A DNA stretch of 64,000 bases from Nocardia sp. NBC_00565 (GCF_036345915.1 NZ_CP107785.1:2728001-2792000); one strand, 5' to 3'. Shown: positions 12,761 through 21,481, counted from the first letter of the stretch. Translations and numbers: made by a program. The notes: generated from the letters alone by a model not told the origin.

Positions 12761-13633
12761 TCAGCTCGTGACGGTCACGCTGCTCATGAAGTCGCGGATC
12801 AGTTCGGCGACATCGTCGCCGGCGCTCTCCAGCAGAAAGTGCCCGCCACCGAGCAGGTGGATTTGCGCGTCCGGTACATCCTCGGCGAACGCGCGGGCGC
12901 CTTCCGGCCCGAAGATCTCGTCTCCTTTGCCCCACACCGCCAGCAGCGGCGGGTGGCACCGGCGCAGATACTCGTGCAGCGCCGGGTACATCGGTGGGTT
13001 GGTCGCGTAGTCGCGGAACAGGGCAAGCTGGACGGCGTCGTTGCCCGGCCGCGACAGCAGCGTGAAGTCGTGATGCCAGGTATCCGGGCTGACCAGACTC
13101 TCGTCGGCGACGCCGGTGAGGTACTGCCACCTCGTGGCCTCCAGGGTCAGCGCGGTGCGGATGTTGGCCTCGGTCTCGGGCGTCTGGGCGCGCTGGTAAT
13201 CCCACACGGTGGTCCAGAAGCTGTCCACGAAGCCGGCATCGTAGCCGTTGCCGTTCTGCGTAATGATCGCGGTGATGGCCTGCGGGTCAGCCAACGCAAG
13301 GCGCCAGCCGATCGGGGCGCCGTAGTCCTGAACGTAGATCGCGTAGCGCGTCACACGCAGCTGTTCGAGCAGCCCGGCGGTCAGGTCGGCCAAGGCGTCG
13401 AAGGTGTAGTCGAACTCGTCTACAGACGGAGCGGCGGACAGTCCGAACCCGAGGTGATCCGGCGCGATCACACGATACCGGTCAGCCAGTGCGGGGATCA
13501 GGTTGCGGAACATGAACGAGCTGGTCGGGAAGCCGTGCAGCAGCACGATCGCCGGGGCGGCGGCGGGGCCGGCCTCCCGATAGAACAGCCGTTGGCCCTG
13601 CACGGTCGCGGAGCGGTGATGAACAGCGGTCAT
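12761..13633 (-). CDS. Alpha/beta hydrolase of haloalkane dehalogenase/epoxide hydrolase type
   Basis: The product has 290 residues. HGFPTSSF is the oxyanion region. The nucleophile elbow reads VQDYGAPIGW with Asp103 in place of Ser, which groups it with haloalkane dehalogenases and epoxide hydrolases. A cap domain follows, then the acid region AVWGKGDEIFG and the terminal His in LLGGGHFLLES. The substrate cannot be assigned from sequence. The ATG has GGAGTTAGAG upstream. Confidence 0.87.
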   Translation of the reverse strand: MTAVHHRSATVQGQRLFYREAGPAAAPAIVLLHGFPTSSFMFRNLIPALADRYRVIAPDHLGFGLSAAPSVDEFDYTFDALADLTAGLLEQLRVTRYAIYVQDYGAPIGWRLALADPQAITAIITQNGNGYDAGFVDSFWTTVWDYQRAQTPETEANIRTALTLEATRWQYLTGVADESLVSPDTWHHDFTLLSRPGNDAVQLALFRDYATNPPMYPALHEYLRRCHPPLLAVWGKGDEIFGPEGARAFAEDVPDAQIHLLGGGHFLLESAGDDVAELIRDFMSSVTVTS

Positions 13634-13827
13634 CTCTAACTCCTTTTACATATTATGGTGGTTAGAATCCACTGAAGCACCGTGTGACATAACCCGTCAA
13701 GTGGCCCATGACAAGTCGGACGACATCGACGAACGACGAACCGCGCCAAGACACCGTGCACGGCGAAGACTCGATCTGGCGGTCCGTGAAAGTGGCGTCT
13801 GGCAGTAGCGTCTCCTGGCGGGTTCGG

Positions 13828-14295
13828 TTACGAGCGTTCCCCCGTTCCCTCGCCGCTGTTGCGAGCTTCGACGGCCTTGACGGTCTTTTCGAGCGCGTGT
13901 CTCAAGACGGGCTTGCCGACCGTCCCGACCACCACGCCGAGCACCCGGCCCTTGAGGTTCTTCCCCTCGCGGACCACGACAACATCCACATCGGTCGTCC
14001 CGTCGGGCCGGCGAGTAAAGGTGTATGTGTGGCCCGAGTGGCCGCCCCACGTGTTGGAGTCGGTGGTCGTCATGACGACGCGATTGGGGTCCGACCAGTC
14101 GTAGTGCAGGCGTTCCCAGATGCCGCGCGAACCCTCCGTTACGTCGGCCTCGCCGGGGCCCCGGGCGTGTACCTCGAGGTATTCGTCGGTGCTGTTGCCG
14201 AACAGCTGTGCGCGGCCAGGCCCGAAGTCGGTCAGCGCCGCGACAAACTGCTCGGGCGTCGAGTTCGTCGTCTCCTTGAAGTGAATGGTGGACAT
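13828..14295 (-). CDS. SRPBCC-fold protein
   Basis: The 155-residue protein (MSTIHFKETTNSTPEQFVAAL at the start) shows the polyketide-cyclase/START-like pattern: an N-terminal strand and helix, a central antiparallel sheet and a long C-terminal helix. The start is fixed by AAAGGAGC seven bases upstream. These proteins bind small hydrophobic ligands. Members next to no enzyme gene, as here, are usually left unassigned. Confidence 0.75.
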   Translation of the reverse strand: MSTIHFKETTNSTPEQFVAALTDFGPGRAQLFGNSTDEYLEVHARGPGEADVTEGSRGIWERLHYDWSDPNRVVMTTTDSNTWGGHSGHTYTFTRRPDGTTDVDVVVVREGKNLKGRVLGVVVGTVGKPVLRHALEKTVKAVEARNSGEGTGERS

Positions 14296-14865
14296 GATTG
14301 CTCCTTTGCTTTGGCGGGGATGTCCTTCGAGCGTGAAGCGATTGCGCGGCACCGTCACCGCGGTGCCCTGCGATGGCGGGGTACCCGCGTACCCCCTTCT
14401 CGTGGGAGCGCGCTGTGTTCTTCGATAGTGATGGCACCTCCTGAGCCTGCGGTCGCTCGAGAACGGCGGCGGGGTTTCGGCTACCCAGAACACCAGTCGG
14501 GTTCGGTCCACGCGGTGGGTTCAGGCCCCTAGTGCTCCCGGTCGGCACTGACGGCGTAGTTCATCGAAAGACAGTCGGCAAAAGCATCTGGCCGACACCC
14601 TCTCCGGGGTGTTTGCTGCCCTATTTCTGCCCGGCCCACCTGTACCTGGTCTCGATCAATTATCTCCCCTGCGAGGATGGCGCCACACCTTTTCGCTATT
14701 CAGCTATTCGGATGCGGGCCACCACCTGCCAACCGGCACCCATACGGTGGCCGACCGCCCAGGAATCGCCTCTCGGCACTCGACTGCAGTTGTCGAGCGC
14801 GGGGCGGGACACGTGCTGCGCGGAAGGCACCCGTCACCACCGAGATCGTTGCCTCTTCTATCGGA
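14296..14865. other. Non-coding gap
   Basis: No supported gene is seen in these 570 bases. A 7-bp inverted repeat GGGGTAC-CCGC-GTACCCC sits at 14378-14395, about 85 bases upstream of the SRPBCC gene, and may be a regulatory site. The remainder is rich in short direct and inverted motifs without a clear signal. Confidence 0.5.
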
Positions 14866-16137
14866 TTATGTATCCGTCAGCGCGATTGGTAGTCGATGGG
14901 CGGACTCGGGTCCGTGCTCGGGCGCGGCCTGCAGTTCGGACGCGGCGGCGGCCAGCAATGCGTCGCGGTCGCGGCTCAACGGAGGATAGATACGCCGGGT
15001 GTTGATGGCGCGTTTGGTGTTTTTAGCCTCCTCGCCGCACGAGACCACGTGGCGGTCCCAGCCCTCGGTATAGACCGCGCCTGCCGGTCCCAGATCGAGA
15101 ACCGTTACATACCAAGGGATCCGCAACGGCTTCACGGGCTTGCCCAGAAGATCGCCGATGACGTTGTAGCCGGCCCATCGGCCCATCGGGCGGCTGTGCT
15201 GGCAGGACATCACCGACATGTGCTCGTCGTCCATTTTTGCGGCGGCGACGTCACCGGCGGCGAATACCCCGGACACACCGCAGACCCGCAGATAATCGTC
15301 GACGGGGAGTCGACCCAGCCGGTCACGGTCGACCCCGAAGTCTGCGGTCAGCGGGTTGGCCCGCATGCCGGCACACCAGACGACGGTGGCGGCGGTCACC
15401 ACTTCACCCGAGGAGAGCCTCACGCCGCGCTCGTCGATGGCGAGGACCCCGACGCCCAACTTGGTCTCGATCCCGGTGTCGGCCAGCGCCGCCTCGATGA
15501 CCGGTCGCGCCGATGCGCCCATATCCGAGCCGACCAACGGGTTGCGGTCGATCAGGATGACCCGCGGTACGACGGCACGCGCGGCAAAGGCGTCGGCGAG
15601 CATCGCGGGCAGCCCAGTCGCCTCTTCGATCCCCGTCAAACCTGCCCCGACGACGACTACTGTCGCGGCCGCCGGGTCAGCGGGGCCCTCGGCAAGCCGG
15701 CGCAGGTGGGCTTGCAGTCTGGTCGCTGCATCATGGGTGTCGATATCGAAACCGAACTCCCGCAGGCCAGGGATATCGGGCTTGACCACCTGGCTGCCCA
15801 ACGCGAGCACCAGCCGGTCGTAGCCGTGAGCGCCCGCGGTGGATTCCACGACCCGCGCCAGAGCATCGATCGCCGTCACTTCACCGATGATGTGCTCGAT
15901 TCCGACTGGATCGAGAAGAGCGCTGAGCGGGATGCGGGATGTGCTCAGATCGGTCTCATAGTCGCGCACGCGGATGTCGTGGTACGGCGTGGAACTGATC
16001 ATCGTGACATCGACGGTTCCGGCCGCTGCACCGAGTTCGTCAAGCCGCCGGGCCGCCGCGAGCGCCGCCCACAGACCCGCAAACCCGGACCCTAGAACCA
16101 CGACACGCGAAGGATCGGTCACTGCAGCGCGCTGCAC
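14866..16137 (-). CDS. NAD(P)/FAD-dependent oxidoreductase (type II NADH dehydrogenase-like)
   Basis: The product is 423 residues from GTG 16137, or 418 from GTG 16121. Residues 10-40 carry the FAD-binding VVVLGSGFAGLWAA. A second GxGxxG (VVVVGAGLTGIEEATGL) for NAD(P)H lies near 160, and the C-terminal FAD contact is VSGVFAAGDVAAAK. Domain order matches NDH-2/carotenoid-dehydrogenase-like flavoproteins, but no membrane anchor is evident. An IS701-family element starts 14 bases beyond the GTG at 16137, so the native promoter, and perhaps an upstream operon partner, is now separated from it. Confidence 0.87.
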   Translation of the reverse strand: MQRAAVTDPSRVVVLGSGFAGLWAALAAARRLDELGAAAGTVDVTMISSTPYHDIRVRDYETDLSTSRIPLSALLDPVGIEHIIGEVTAIDALARVVESTAGAHGYDRLVLALGSQVVKPDIPGLREFGFDIDTHDAATRLQAHLRRLAEGPADPAAATVVVVGAGLTGIEEATGLPAMLADAFAARAVVPRVILIDRNPLVGSDMGASARPVIEAALADTGIETKLGVGVLAIDERGVRLSSGEVVTAATVVWCAGMRANPLTADFGVDRDRLGRLPVDDYLRVCGVSGVFAAGDVAAAKMDDEHMSVMSCQHSRPMGRWAGYNVIGDLLGKPVKPLRIPWYVTVLDLGPAGAVYTEGWDRHVVSCGEEAKNTKRAINTRRIYPPLSRDRDALLAAAASELQAAPEHGPESAHRLPIALTDT

Positions 16138-16146
16138 ATCGCCATT

Positions 16147-16150
16147 CTAA
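16147..16150. repeat. Target-site duplication CTAA, left of IS701-family element
   Basis: CTAA occurs here and at 17534-17537, directly outside the terminal inverted repeats. A 4-bp YTAR duplication is characteristic of IS701-family insertion. Confidence 0.8.
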
Positions 16151-16173
16151 CACGACAGTTGTATTTCGTTGTG
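16151..16173. repeat. Left terminal inverted repeat of IS701-family element
   Basis: Begins CACGACAGTTGTATTTCG and is matched base for base, in inverse orientation, by 17511-17533. Confidence 0.92.
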
Positions 16174-16209
16174 CTGCAAGCGAGTTGGTTCTGGGGTAGT
16201 TTGGCGCGG

Positions 16210-17510
16210 GTGCTGGATGATGTTGTGGCCGAGGATGTTTCGGCTTGGCGAGTGGGTTTCGATGAGGTGTTCGCGCGGGTAGCGGGGGTGTTCTATCGGA
16301 CTGAGCCGCGGCGGTGGGCGCGGGCGTATCTGACGGGGTTGTTGGCGCCGGTGGAGCGCAAGAACTCCTGGCAGTTGGCCGATGCCGCCGGCGTGGTGGA
16401 GCCGGACGGTTTGCAGCATTTCCTGAACAGGTCCAGGTGGAGTGCTGATGATCTGCGTGATCATGTGCGCTCGTATGTGGCCGAGTCATTGGCCTGCCCG
16501 GACGGTGTCCTGGTGCCGGATGAGACCGGGTTCGTCAAGAAGGGCACGAAGTCGGCCGGGGTTCAACGCCAGTATTCCGGCACCGCGGGCAGGGTGGAGA
16601 ACAGTCAGTTGGGGGTGTTTTTGGCCTACTCCGGCCGCGCTGGGCGTGCGTTGATCGACCGGGAGCTGTATATACCCGAATCATGGATCAGCGACCGAGA
16701 CCGCTGTAGCGAAGCGGGAATACCCGAAAAGCGTTGCAGTGAAGGTGTTTTGACCAAGCCGCGACTGGCCGAGGCCATGATCGAGCGGACACTGAGGGCC
16801 GGGGTGGTCGCGGGGTGGGTGGCCGCTGACTCCGCCTACGGCCGTGACGGGAAGTTCCGGGCATTCCTGGAGGCTCGTCGGATGTCCTATGTCCTCGAGG
16901 TGCCGGTCAAACAGACCGTCACCGATATCGACGGGCGTCGTCGGGTCGACACTCTCATCGGCCGTGCTCCCGCCGAGGCATGGCACCGGGTTTCGTGCGG
17001 ACCTGGGGTTCGAGGCGAGCGCGTCTACGACTTCGCGTGGGCCACCCTGCCCGGCTTCGGTGACCTCCCGGCCGGGTTCGTGCGCACCCTACTCGCCCGC
17101 CGATCGGTCGAGGACTCCACCGATATTGCCTACTACCTGTGCTTTCACCCCGACACCGTGACTCGTGAGCAGATCGTCGCTGTCGCTGGAGCCCGGTGGG
17201 CGATCGAGGAATGCTTCCAAGCCGCCAAAGACCAATGCGGCCTCGACCACTACCAGGTACGCCGATGGGACCCCTGGTACCGCCACATCACCCTGGCCAT
17301 GCTCGCCCACGCCTTCCTCGCAGTCACCGCCGCCACCGACCCAAAAGCCCACGCGGGCTGGGCCCGATCACAGTCGCCGAAATCCGCCGTCTCCTGGCGA
17401 TAGTGCTCCACCCAGCCCGCACCCTCACCCACGCACTCGCCGCCTCCCGCTGGCGCCGACGCCACCAAACCCGCGTCCGACAAACCAGATACCATCGACA
17501 ACGACTGTGA
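16210..17510 (+). pseudogene. IS701-family transposase with C-terminal frameshift
   Basis: The frame from GTG 16210 encodes a DDE transposase: LVPDETGFVKKG holds the first Asp, VAADSAYGRDGKF the second, and the Glu lies in ARWAIEECFQAAKDQCGLDHYQ. The frame stops at 17403. The typical family tail (PITVAEIRRLLA, then HPARTLTHAL and SRWRRRHQT) is found in another frame ending at 17510, so a frameshift lies near 17340-17375. The catalytic residues are all upstream of the break. Loss of the basic tail probably weakens activity; a sequencing error is the alternative. Confidence 0.85.
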
Positions 17511-17533
17511 CACAACGAAATACAACTGTCGTG
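17511..17533. repeat. Right terminal inverted repeat of IS701-family element
   Basis: Perfect inverse copy of 16151-16173, followed by the second CTAA at 17534-17537. Confidence 0.92.
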
Positions 17534-17537
17534 CTAA

Positions 17538-18021
17538 TACTCCAGCCGGACTTCATGATCGTTGATGCTGCTGGTCGCGGCGCTGGAAGTGGGGTGGCCA
17601 CCGCGTGGTCATGTTGTGTTTGTGTGGGGCGCAACTGAATTGGTGGTGGCCGCGTTCGACCCTTCAGTGTCATGGTCTGCAGTCGTTGCCCCGCGCCGGG
17701 TGGCAGTAGAAGCCCGTCGGGGGCAGCAGCCATGCCGCCTCCTTTTGGGGTCGAACCGTTGAACATGGGGCATTGGGCGCATACCCGGCATCGGCCGGAT
17801 CAATCGGGGGCGGAGTGTATGCCCGGAAAACGCGGGTATGCGCCACTTGTGAGCGTCGGTGTTCGCGGTGGCCCGGGTGATCGCACCGTGGCGCTGGCGC
17901 AGGGCGAGCGACGCGGACGGTTGAACCGAATCCGAAGACACGGCACACCAGCGATATGGCCTTAATCCCTGGTGTAGCCGATATCCGGGCATCGCGCACG
18001 GTCACGCCTCATACTTGCGCT
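17538..18021. other. Non-coding region upstream of PAS-ANTAR gene
   Basis: No gene is supported here. A 12-bp inverted repeat (GGCGCATACCCG at 17776-17787, CGGGTATGCGCC at 17833-17844) stands out. Its right arm contains GGGTAT with GTGT 16 bases upstream (17815-17840), a weak match to the SigF promoter pattern and a possible start for the downstream gene. Confidence 0.45.
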
Positions 18022-18705
18022 GTGAGAGAGAGTGGGTCGGTTTCACCCGAGGACGCGCTGGCGTTGGGTCGGGTCATCGGCATGGGTAAGCCGCAGAGTG
18101 TCGGCACCTTCCAGTTCCGGTTCGCCGATCAGCGGTGGGAGTGGTCCGACGAGGTCGCGGCGCTGCACGGTTACGAGCCGGGGACAGTGTCGCCGACCAC
18201 CGAGCTGCTGCTCTCGCACAAACATCCTGAGGATCGGGCGCAAGTGGCCAACGCGTTGGCCAAGTCCATCGAGAACGCGGACCCGTTCTCGAGTCGCCAC
18301 CGCATCATCGACACCGCGGGCGATGTACATCACGTGATCGTGGTCGCCGATCGCCTTGTCGACGAGACCGATACGGTGATCGGCACCTGCGGCTACTACA
18401 TCGACGTCACCGACGCGCTGGCCGAACGTCAGCAGGAGACCCTCGACGACGCGCTGCCCGAGCTCTATGCGGCGCGGGCAGTGATCGAGCAGGCGAAGGG
18501 CGCGCTGATGCTGGTCTACGGCATCAGCGCCGAACAGGCGTTCCGGGTGCTGAGCTGGCGCTCCCAGGAGACCAATGTCAAGCTGCGGACCTTGTCCGAG
18601 CGGTTGGTCGCCGATCTGAACTCACTGACCCATTCGGTGGGCGATCTGCGCACGAAATTCGACCATCTGCTGTTGACTGCGCATGAACGGATCGACGCCG
18701 ACTGA
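18022..18705 (+). CDS. PAS and ANTAR domain RNA-binding regulator
   Basis: The 227-residue product starts at GTG 18022. A PAS fold occupies about residues 30-135 (FQFRFADQRWEWSDEVAALH, TCGYYIDVTDAL). An ANTAR helical domain lies near 145-205 (YAARAVIEQAKGALMLVYGI, then AFRVLSWRSQETN). ANTAR proteins bind RNA hairpins and act as antiterminators; PAS-ANTAR fusions in actinobacteria often lie near stress sigma genes, as here. The sensing ligand is unknown. Confidence 0.88.
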   Translation: MRESGSVSPEDALALGRVIGMGKPQSVGTFQFRFADQRWEWSDEVAALHGYEPGTVSPTTELLLSHKHPEDRAQVANALAKSIENADPFSSRHRIIDTAGDVHHVIVVADRLVDETDTVIGTCGYYIDVTDALAERQQETLDDALPELYAARAVIEQAKGALMLVYGISAEQAFRVLSWRSQETNVKLRTLSERLVADLNSLTHSVGDLRTKFDHLLLTAHERIDAD

Positions 18706-18719
18706 TCCGCTGCCCCGAT

Positions 18720-18744
18720 GTTTCGATCGTGATCGGCCGGGTAA
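18720..18744 (+). promoter_or_regulatory. SigF-type promoter upstream of anti-sigma/sigF
   Basis: GTTT (18720-18723), a 15-base spacer and GGGTAA (18739-18744) match the actinobacterial SigF/SigB consensus. The site lies 53 bases before the first gene, as expected for sigF autoregulation. Confidence 0.7.
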
Positions 18745-18797
18745 GTCGCGAGTGGTCCCCGACCCGAAGGCACGTTCCGGTCGGCTCGGAGGAATAG

Positions 18798-19244
18798 GTG
18801 GTGATGGGTATGGGGGAGTCGACTTCCCAGTCCGCTGTGGAGCGGACGACGACGATCGGGGTACGAGTACCCGCCGAGCTCGAGCAGCTGACAATGCTGC
18901 GCGCACTCGCCGAAACCGTAGCCCTGATCGCGGATTTCGCGATCGACGAGGTCGTCGACATCCGGCTCGCACTCGACGAGGTGGCGACCTCGCTGATCCT
19001 GGACGCCGTACCGGGTTCGACACTGGATTGTGAATTCACCTACAACGAGAACGAAATGTTCGTGCGCGTCGCCTCGGCGGCAGTGTCTGAAACAGTAGTG
19101 GGTCAAGCCGGATTCGGCTGGCATATCGTGCGCACACTGACGCAATCGATCGCGGCGGTACAGGAGCCGTTCGACAGTGCGGTCTCCGGATATCCGACCG
19201 TCGTCGACTTCGCTTGGGCGCGAGGTGGTGCCGATGGCGGCTGA
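18798..19244 (+). CDS. Anti-sigma factor, RsbW/UsfX-like
   Basis: The product is 148 residues from GTG 18798 (GGAGGA upstream; GTG 18801 and ATG 18804 are alternatives). It is an HATPase-like fold: the helix IDEVVDIRLALDEVATSLIL corresponds to the N box, with Asp where classical RsbW has Asn, and GFGWHIVRTL is the glycine-rich segment. It should bind and hold SigF. The sigma gene starts inside its 3' end (11-base overlap), which enforces coupled synthesis. Confidence 0.87.
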   Translation: MVMGMGESTSQSAVERTTTIGVRVPAELEQLTMLRALAETVALIADFAIDEVVDIRLALDEVATSLILDAVPGSTLDCEFTYNENEMFVRVASAAVSETVVGQAGFGWHIVRTLTQSIAAVQEPFDSAVSGYPTVVDFAWARGGADGG

Positions 19245-20019
19245 GTCGAGATCACGCGGCGACAGCTACGACAATATCGAGCCGCTGTTCGAGAAGATCG
19301 CCGCCCTGGATTCGACCGACCCCCGTCGAGGACCGTTGCGGGAGGAGCTGATCGGCCGGTGCCTACCGCTGGCCGAGCACATCGCGCGCAAGTTCTCCGG
19401 ACGCGGCGAGAATTTCGACGATCTGCTGCAGGTGGCCCGCTTGGGCCTGGTGCAGGCCGCGGACCGGTTCGACATCACGCACGGTTCCTCGTTCTTGTCC
19501 TTCGCGGTGCCGACCATCATGGGCGAGGTCCGCAGGCATTTCCGGGACAACACCTGGGCTGTGCGGGTGCCCCGGCGCACCAAGGAGATCCAGCTCAGCC
19601 TCGGCCCCACCATCGAGGCGTTGTCCCAGCAACTGGGCCGCATACCCAGGGCACGCGAGATCGCCGAGGAGCTGCGGGTGGACCTCGTCGAGGTCACCCA
19701 GGCGCTGATCGCGGGCAATGCCTACCAGTCCAGCTCACTCGACGCGGTGGCCGGCGATGATATCGAGAACGCGCCGCTGCCGCTGCTGGACAGCCTCGGC
19801 GTGGAGGAGTCGCACTACCGGTACGTCGAGGATTACCTGGCGGTCCAACCGCTGATCGAAGAGCTGCCCGAGCGCGAAAAACAGGTCCTGATCATGCGCT
19901 TCTTCGAGTCCAAGACCCAGTCGCAGATCGCCGAGCAACTCGGCGTCTCGCAGATGCACATCTCCCGCATACTGTCCAGAACGCTCGCGAAGTTGCGTGA
20001 CCAAGCGCTGCGCGATTGA
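19234..20019 (+). CDS. sigF: RNA polymerase sigma factor SigF
   Basis: The product has 261 residues, the same length as mycobacterial SigF. Region 2 has FDDLLQVARLGLVQAADRFD and FAVPTIMGEVRRHFRD, region 3 has IPRAREIAEELRV, and region 4 has LPEREKQVLIMRFFESKTQS followed by the QLGVSQMHISRIL helix-turn-helix. ATG 19234 is used because it overlaps the anti-sigma gene, as in usfX-sigF. It directs a general stress regulon; likely members in this window are the next two genes, each preceded by a matching promoter. Confidence 0.95.
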   Translation: MAAESRSRGDSYDNIEPLFEKIAALDSTDPRRGPLREELIGRCLPLAEHIARKFSGRGENFDDLLQVARLGLVQAADRFDITHGSSFLSFAVPTIMGEVRRHFRDNTWAVRVPRRTKEIQLSLGPTIEALSQQLGRIPRAREIAEELRVDLVEVTQALIAGNAYQSSSLDAVAGDDIENAPLPLLDSLGVEESHYRYVEDYLAVQPLIEELPEREKQVLIMRFFESKTQSQIAEQLGVSQMHISRILSRTLAKLRDQALRD

Positions 20020-20073
20020 CCGGTTCGGGGAATAGGTTGTCGCCCAATGTGTTTCGCTGTGATCGGATCCACT

Positions 20074-20099
20074 GTTTGCCCGACGCAACGCGCGGGTAC
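20074..20099 (+). promoter_or_regulatory. SigF-type promoter upstream of small conserved gene
   Basis: GTTT (20074-20077), 16 bases, GGGTAC (20094-20099). It lies 46 bases before the next start codon. Confidence 0.65.
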
Positions 20100-20145
20100 G
20101 CGAAGGGCAACCGGATAACCGATGCCGACGCGCAAGGAGGTCGTC

Positions 20146-20544
20146 ATGAACGATCAGCGACGACCGGGCACCCGAGATCCGTACATCGGACCGGGGGCTT
20201 CGAGGTCGCTGAAAGGTCCGCTGGAATCCACTTCCCGCGTCGAGGGGGCGCAACAGGCCGGCCGCATTCTGGTCACCCGCAATCATGACGTGATCCGGCG
20301 CTGGGCGGAGCAGCGCGGCGCACGTCCGGCCACCATGCCCGGCAGCGAATACAACGGTCGCCTCGGCGTGCTGCGGTTCGACTTCCCCGGCTATGGCGGC
20401 GCGGTACTGCGTGCGGTCGGCTGGGACGAATGGTTCGCCACCTTCGACGCACGTCGGCTGAGCTTCCGATATCAGGAGCGCAGTGCCAACGGCGGGCCGA
20501 GCAATTTCAACCGGCTCGAACAGTCTCAGCGCGATGATTGGTGA
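20146..20544 (+). CDS. Conserved small stress-associated protein
   Basis: The 132-residue protein is preceded by AAGGAGGTCGTC. Residues 40-125 (RILVTRNHDVIRRWAEQRGA, GRLGVLRFDFPGYG, WDEWFATFDARRLSFRYQE) form a compact domain found in many bacteria, often mislabelled 1,4-alpha-glucan branching enzyme. It is much too small to be that enzyme. No catalytic motif is apparent. A SigF-type promoter in front places it in the stress response. Confidence 0.75.
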   Translation: MNDQRRPGTRDPYIGPGASRSLKGPLESTSRVEGAQQAGRILVTRNHDVIRRWAEQRGARPATMPGSEYNGRLGVLRFDFPGYGGAVLRAVGWDEWFATFDARRLSFRYQERSANGGPSNFNRLEQSQRDDW

Positions 20545-20644
20545 GCGCAGCAAACTGTGACCGCCGTCATATGCAATTTGCGCAAAACGGGTGTGCGCAC
20601 CAGGGTGGAGTAGCCGGACGCCGACCGACGGACCGTGACCAGCC

Positions 20645-20670
20645 GTTTACCGAACAGTTGATCGGGGTAT
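20645..20670 (+). promoter_or_regulatory. SigF-type promoter upstream of response regulator
   Basis: GTTT (20645-20648), 16 bases, GGGTAT (20665-20670), a full match to the SigF consensus hexamers. It lies 46 bases before ATG 20717. Confidence 0.7.
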
Positions 20671-20716
20671 TCCGTCAGTTGGCAAAGGTGCTCCAAGGCG
20701 GACTGTCGCGTCGGTT

Positions 20717-21481
20717 ATGGGTACGCGAGTCTCCGCGTCGCGCGTCCGCGTGTCTGCAAGGGATGAGGGCTTGACCGCAAACCTGATGATCGTTGACGAC
20801 GATGAAGTGGTGCGGGGCGCACTGCGCTCGGCCATGGAAGACGAGGGTTACGACGTTGCCGAAGCCCACGAGGCCGAGGACGCGCTCACGTATCTGCGCA
20901 ACAACGACGCCCCCGATGTGATGATCGTCGAGCTGATGCTCGGCGATATGGACGGGTTCGACTGCATCCGGGAGATCCGCCGCGACCACGACGTCCCGAT
21001 CATCGTGGTCAGCTCGCGCGACGACACCCACGATGTGGTGGCCGCGCTGGAGGCGGGCGCCGACGATTACGTCACCAAGCCGTTCGAGATCAAGGAGATC
21101 TCCGCCCGCATGCGCGCGCTGCGCCGGCGCGCGCGCCTCACCATGGAGCGGGAGACACCTCGAGAGGCCGTGCTCGACGCGCACCCCGACACGCCACTGA
21201 TCCTGGATCGTGACGGCGGCGCCGTGCGCCGCGGCGAGGACGAAATCCGGCTCACCATCACCGAATTCAAATTGCTCTGCGAACTCGCCGAATCACCCGG
21301 CCGGGTGCTCAGCCGCACGGTGTTGCTCGAAAGAGTTTGGGACGACGGCTTTTTCGGCGATGAGCGGATCGTCGACGTGCATATGCGTCGCCTGCGCACC
21401 AAAATCGAGCGTGATGCCTCGGATCCGCACATCGTGGTTACCGTGCGCGGCCTTGGGTATCGGCTCGATCTGCAGCGCTGA
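20717..21481 (+). CDS. OmpR-type response regulator with Glu at phospho-acceptor site
   Basis: The product is 254 residues from ATG 20717; TTG 20771, with a better GAGGG signal and a start right at the receiver domain, gives 236. The receiver has the acidic pocket (MIVDDDEV), the Thr/Ser in VVSSRDD and Lys in VTKPFE. The phospho-acceptor reads VELMLGDMDG, with Glu where Asp is normal. The winged helix (TEFKLLCELAESPGRVLSRT, VDVHMRRLRTKIE) is intact. No histidine kinase gene is adjacent. Glu can mimic phospho-Asp, so the protein may be permanently active and set by its level, which the SigF promoter would control. Confidence 0.88.
   Translation: MGTRVSASRVRVSARDEGLTANLMIVDDDEVVRGALRSAMEDEGYDVAEAHEAEDALTYLRNNDAPDVMIVELMLGDMDGFDCIREIRRDHDVPIIVVSSRDDTHDVVAALEAGADDYVTKPFEIKEISARMRALRRRARLTMERETPREAVLDAHPDTPLILDRDGGAVRRGEDEIRLTITEFKLLCELAESPGRVLSRTVLLERVWDDGFFGDERIVDVHMRRLRTKIERDASDPHIVVTVRGLGYRLDLQR

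Larger units (their letters stand above)
16151..17533 (+). mobile_element. IS701-family insertion sequence, complete ends
   Basis: The element is 1383 bp and is bounded by 23-bp perfect terminal inverted repeats (16151-16173 and 17511-17533) with a CTAA duplication outside. Both ends and the duplication are intact, so insertion was fairly recent, but the transposase carries a frameshift near its 3' end. Confidence 0.92.

Noticed and set aside
14378..14395. GGGTAC boxes on the minus strand as SigF promoters of the SRPBCC gene
   Set aside because: No GTTT box stands 15-17 bases upstream on that strand.
14532..15005. Long plus-strand open frame opposite and beside the NDH-2-like gene
   Set aside because: It overlaps the conserved oxidoreductase end, has no ribosome site and its residues show the skewed Arg/Pro/Cys pattern of a shadow frame.
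17609..18005. Minus-strand frames between the IS701-family element and the PAS-ANTAR gene
   Set aside because: Arg/Pro-rich composition and no start signals; joining them through the empty IS site gives a frame but no recognisable protein.
20146..20544. Naming the small gene as glucan branching enzyme
   Set aside because: At 132 residues it lacks all glycoside-hydrolase motifs; the name is a common annotation error for this family.
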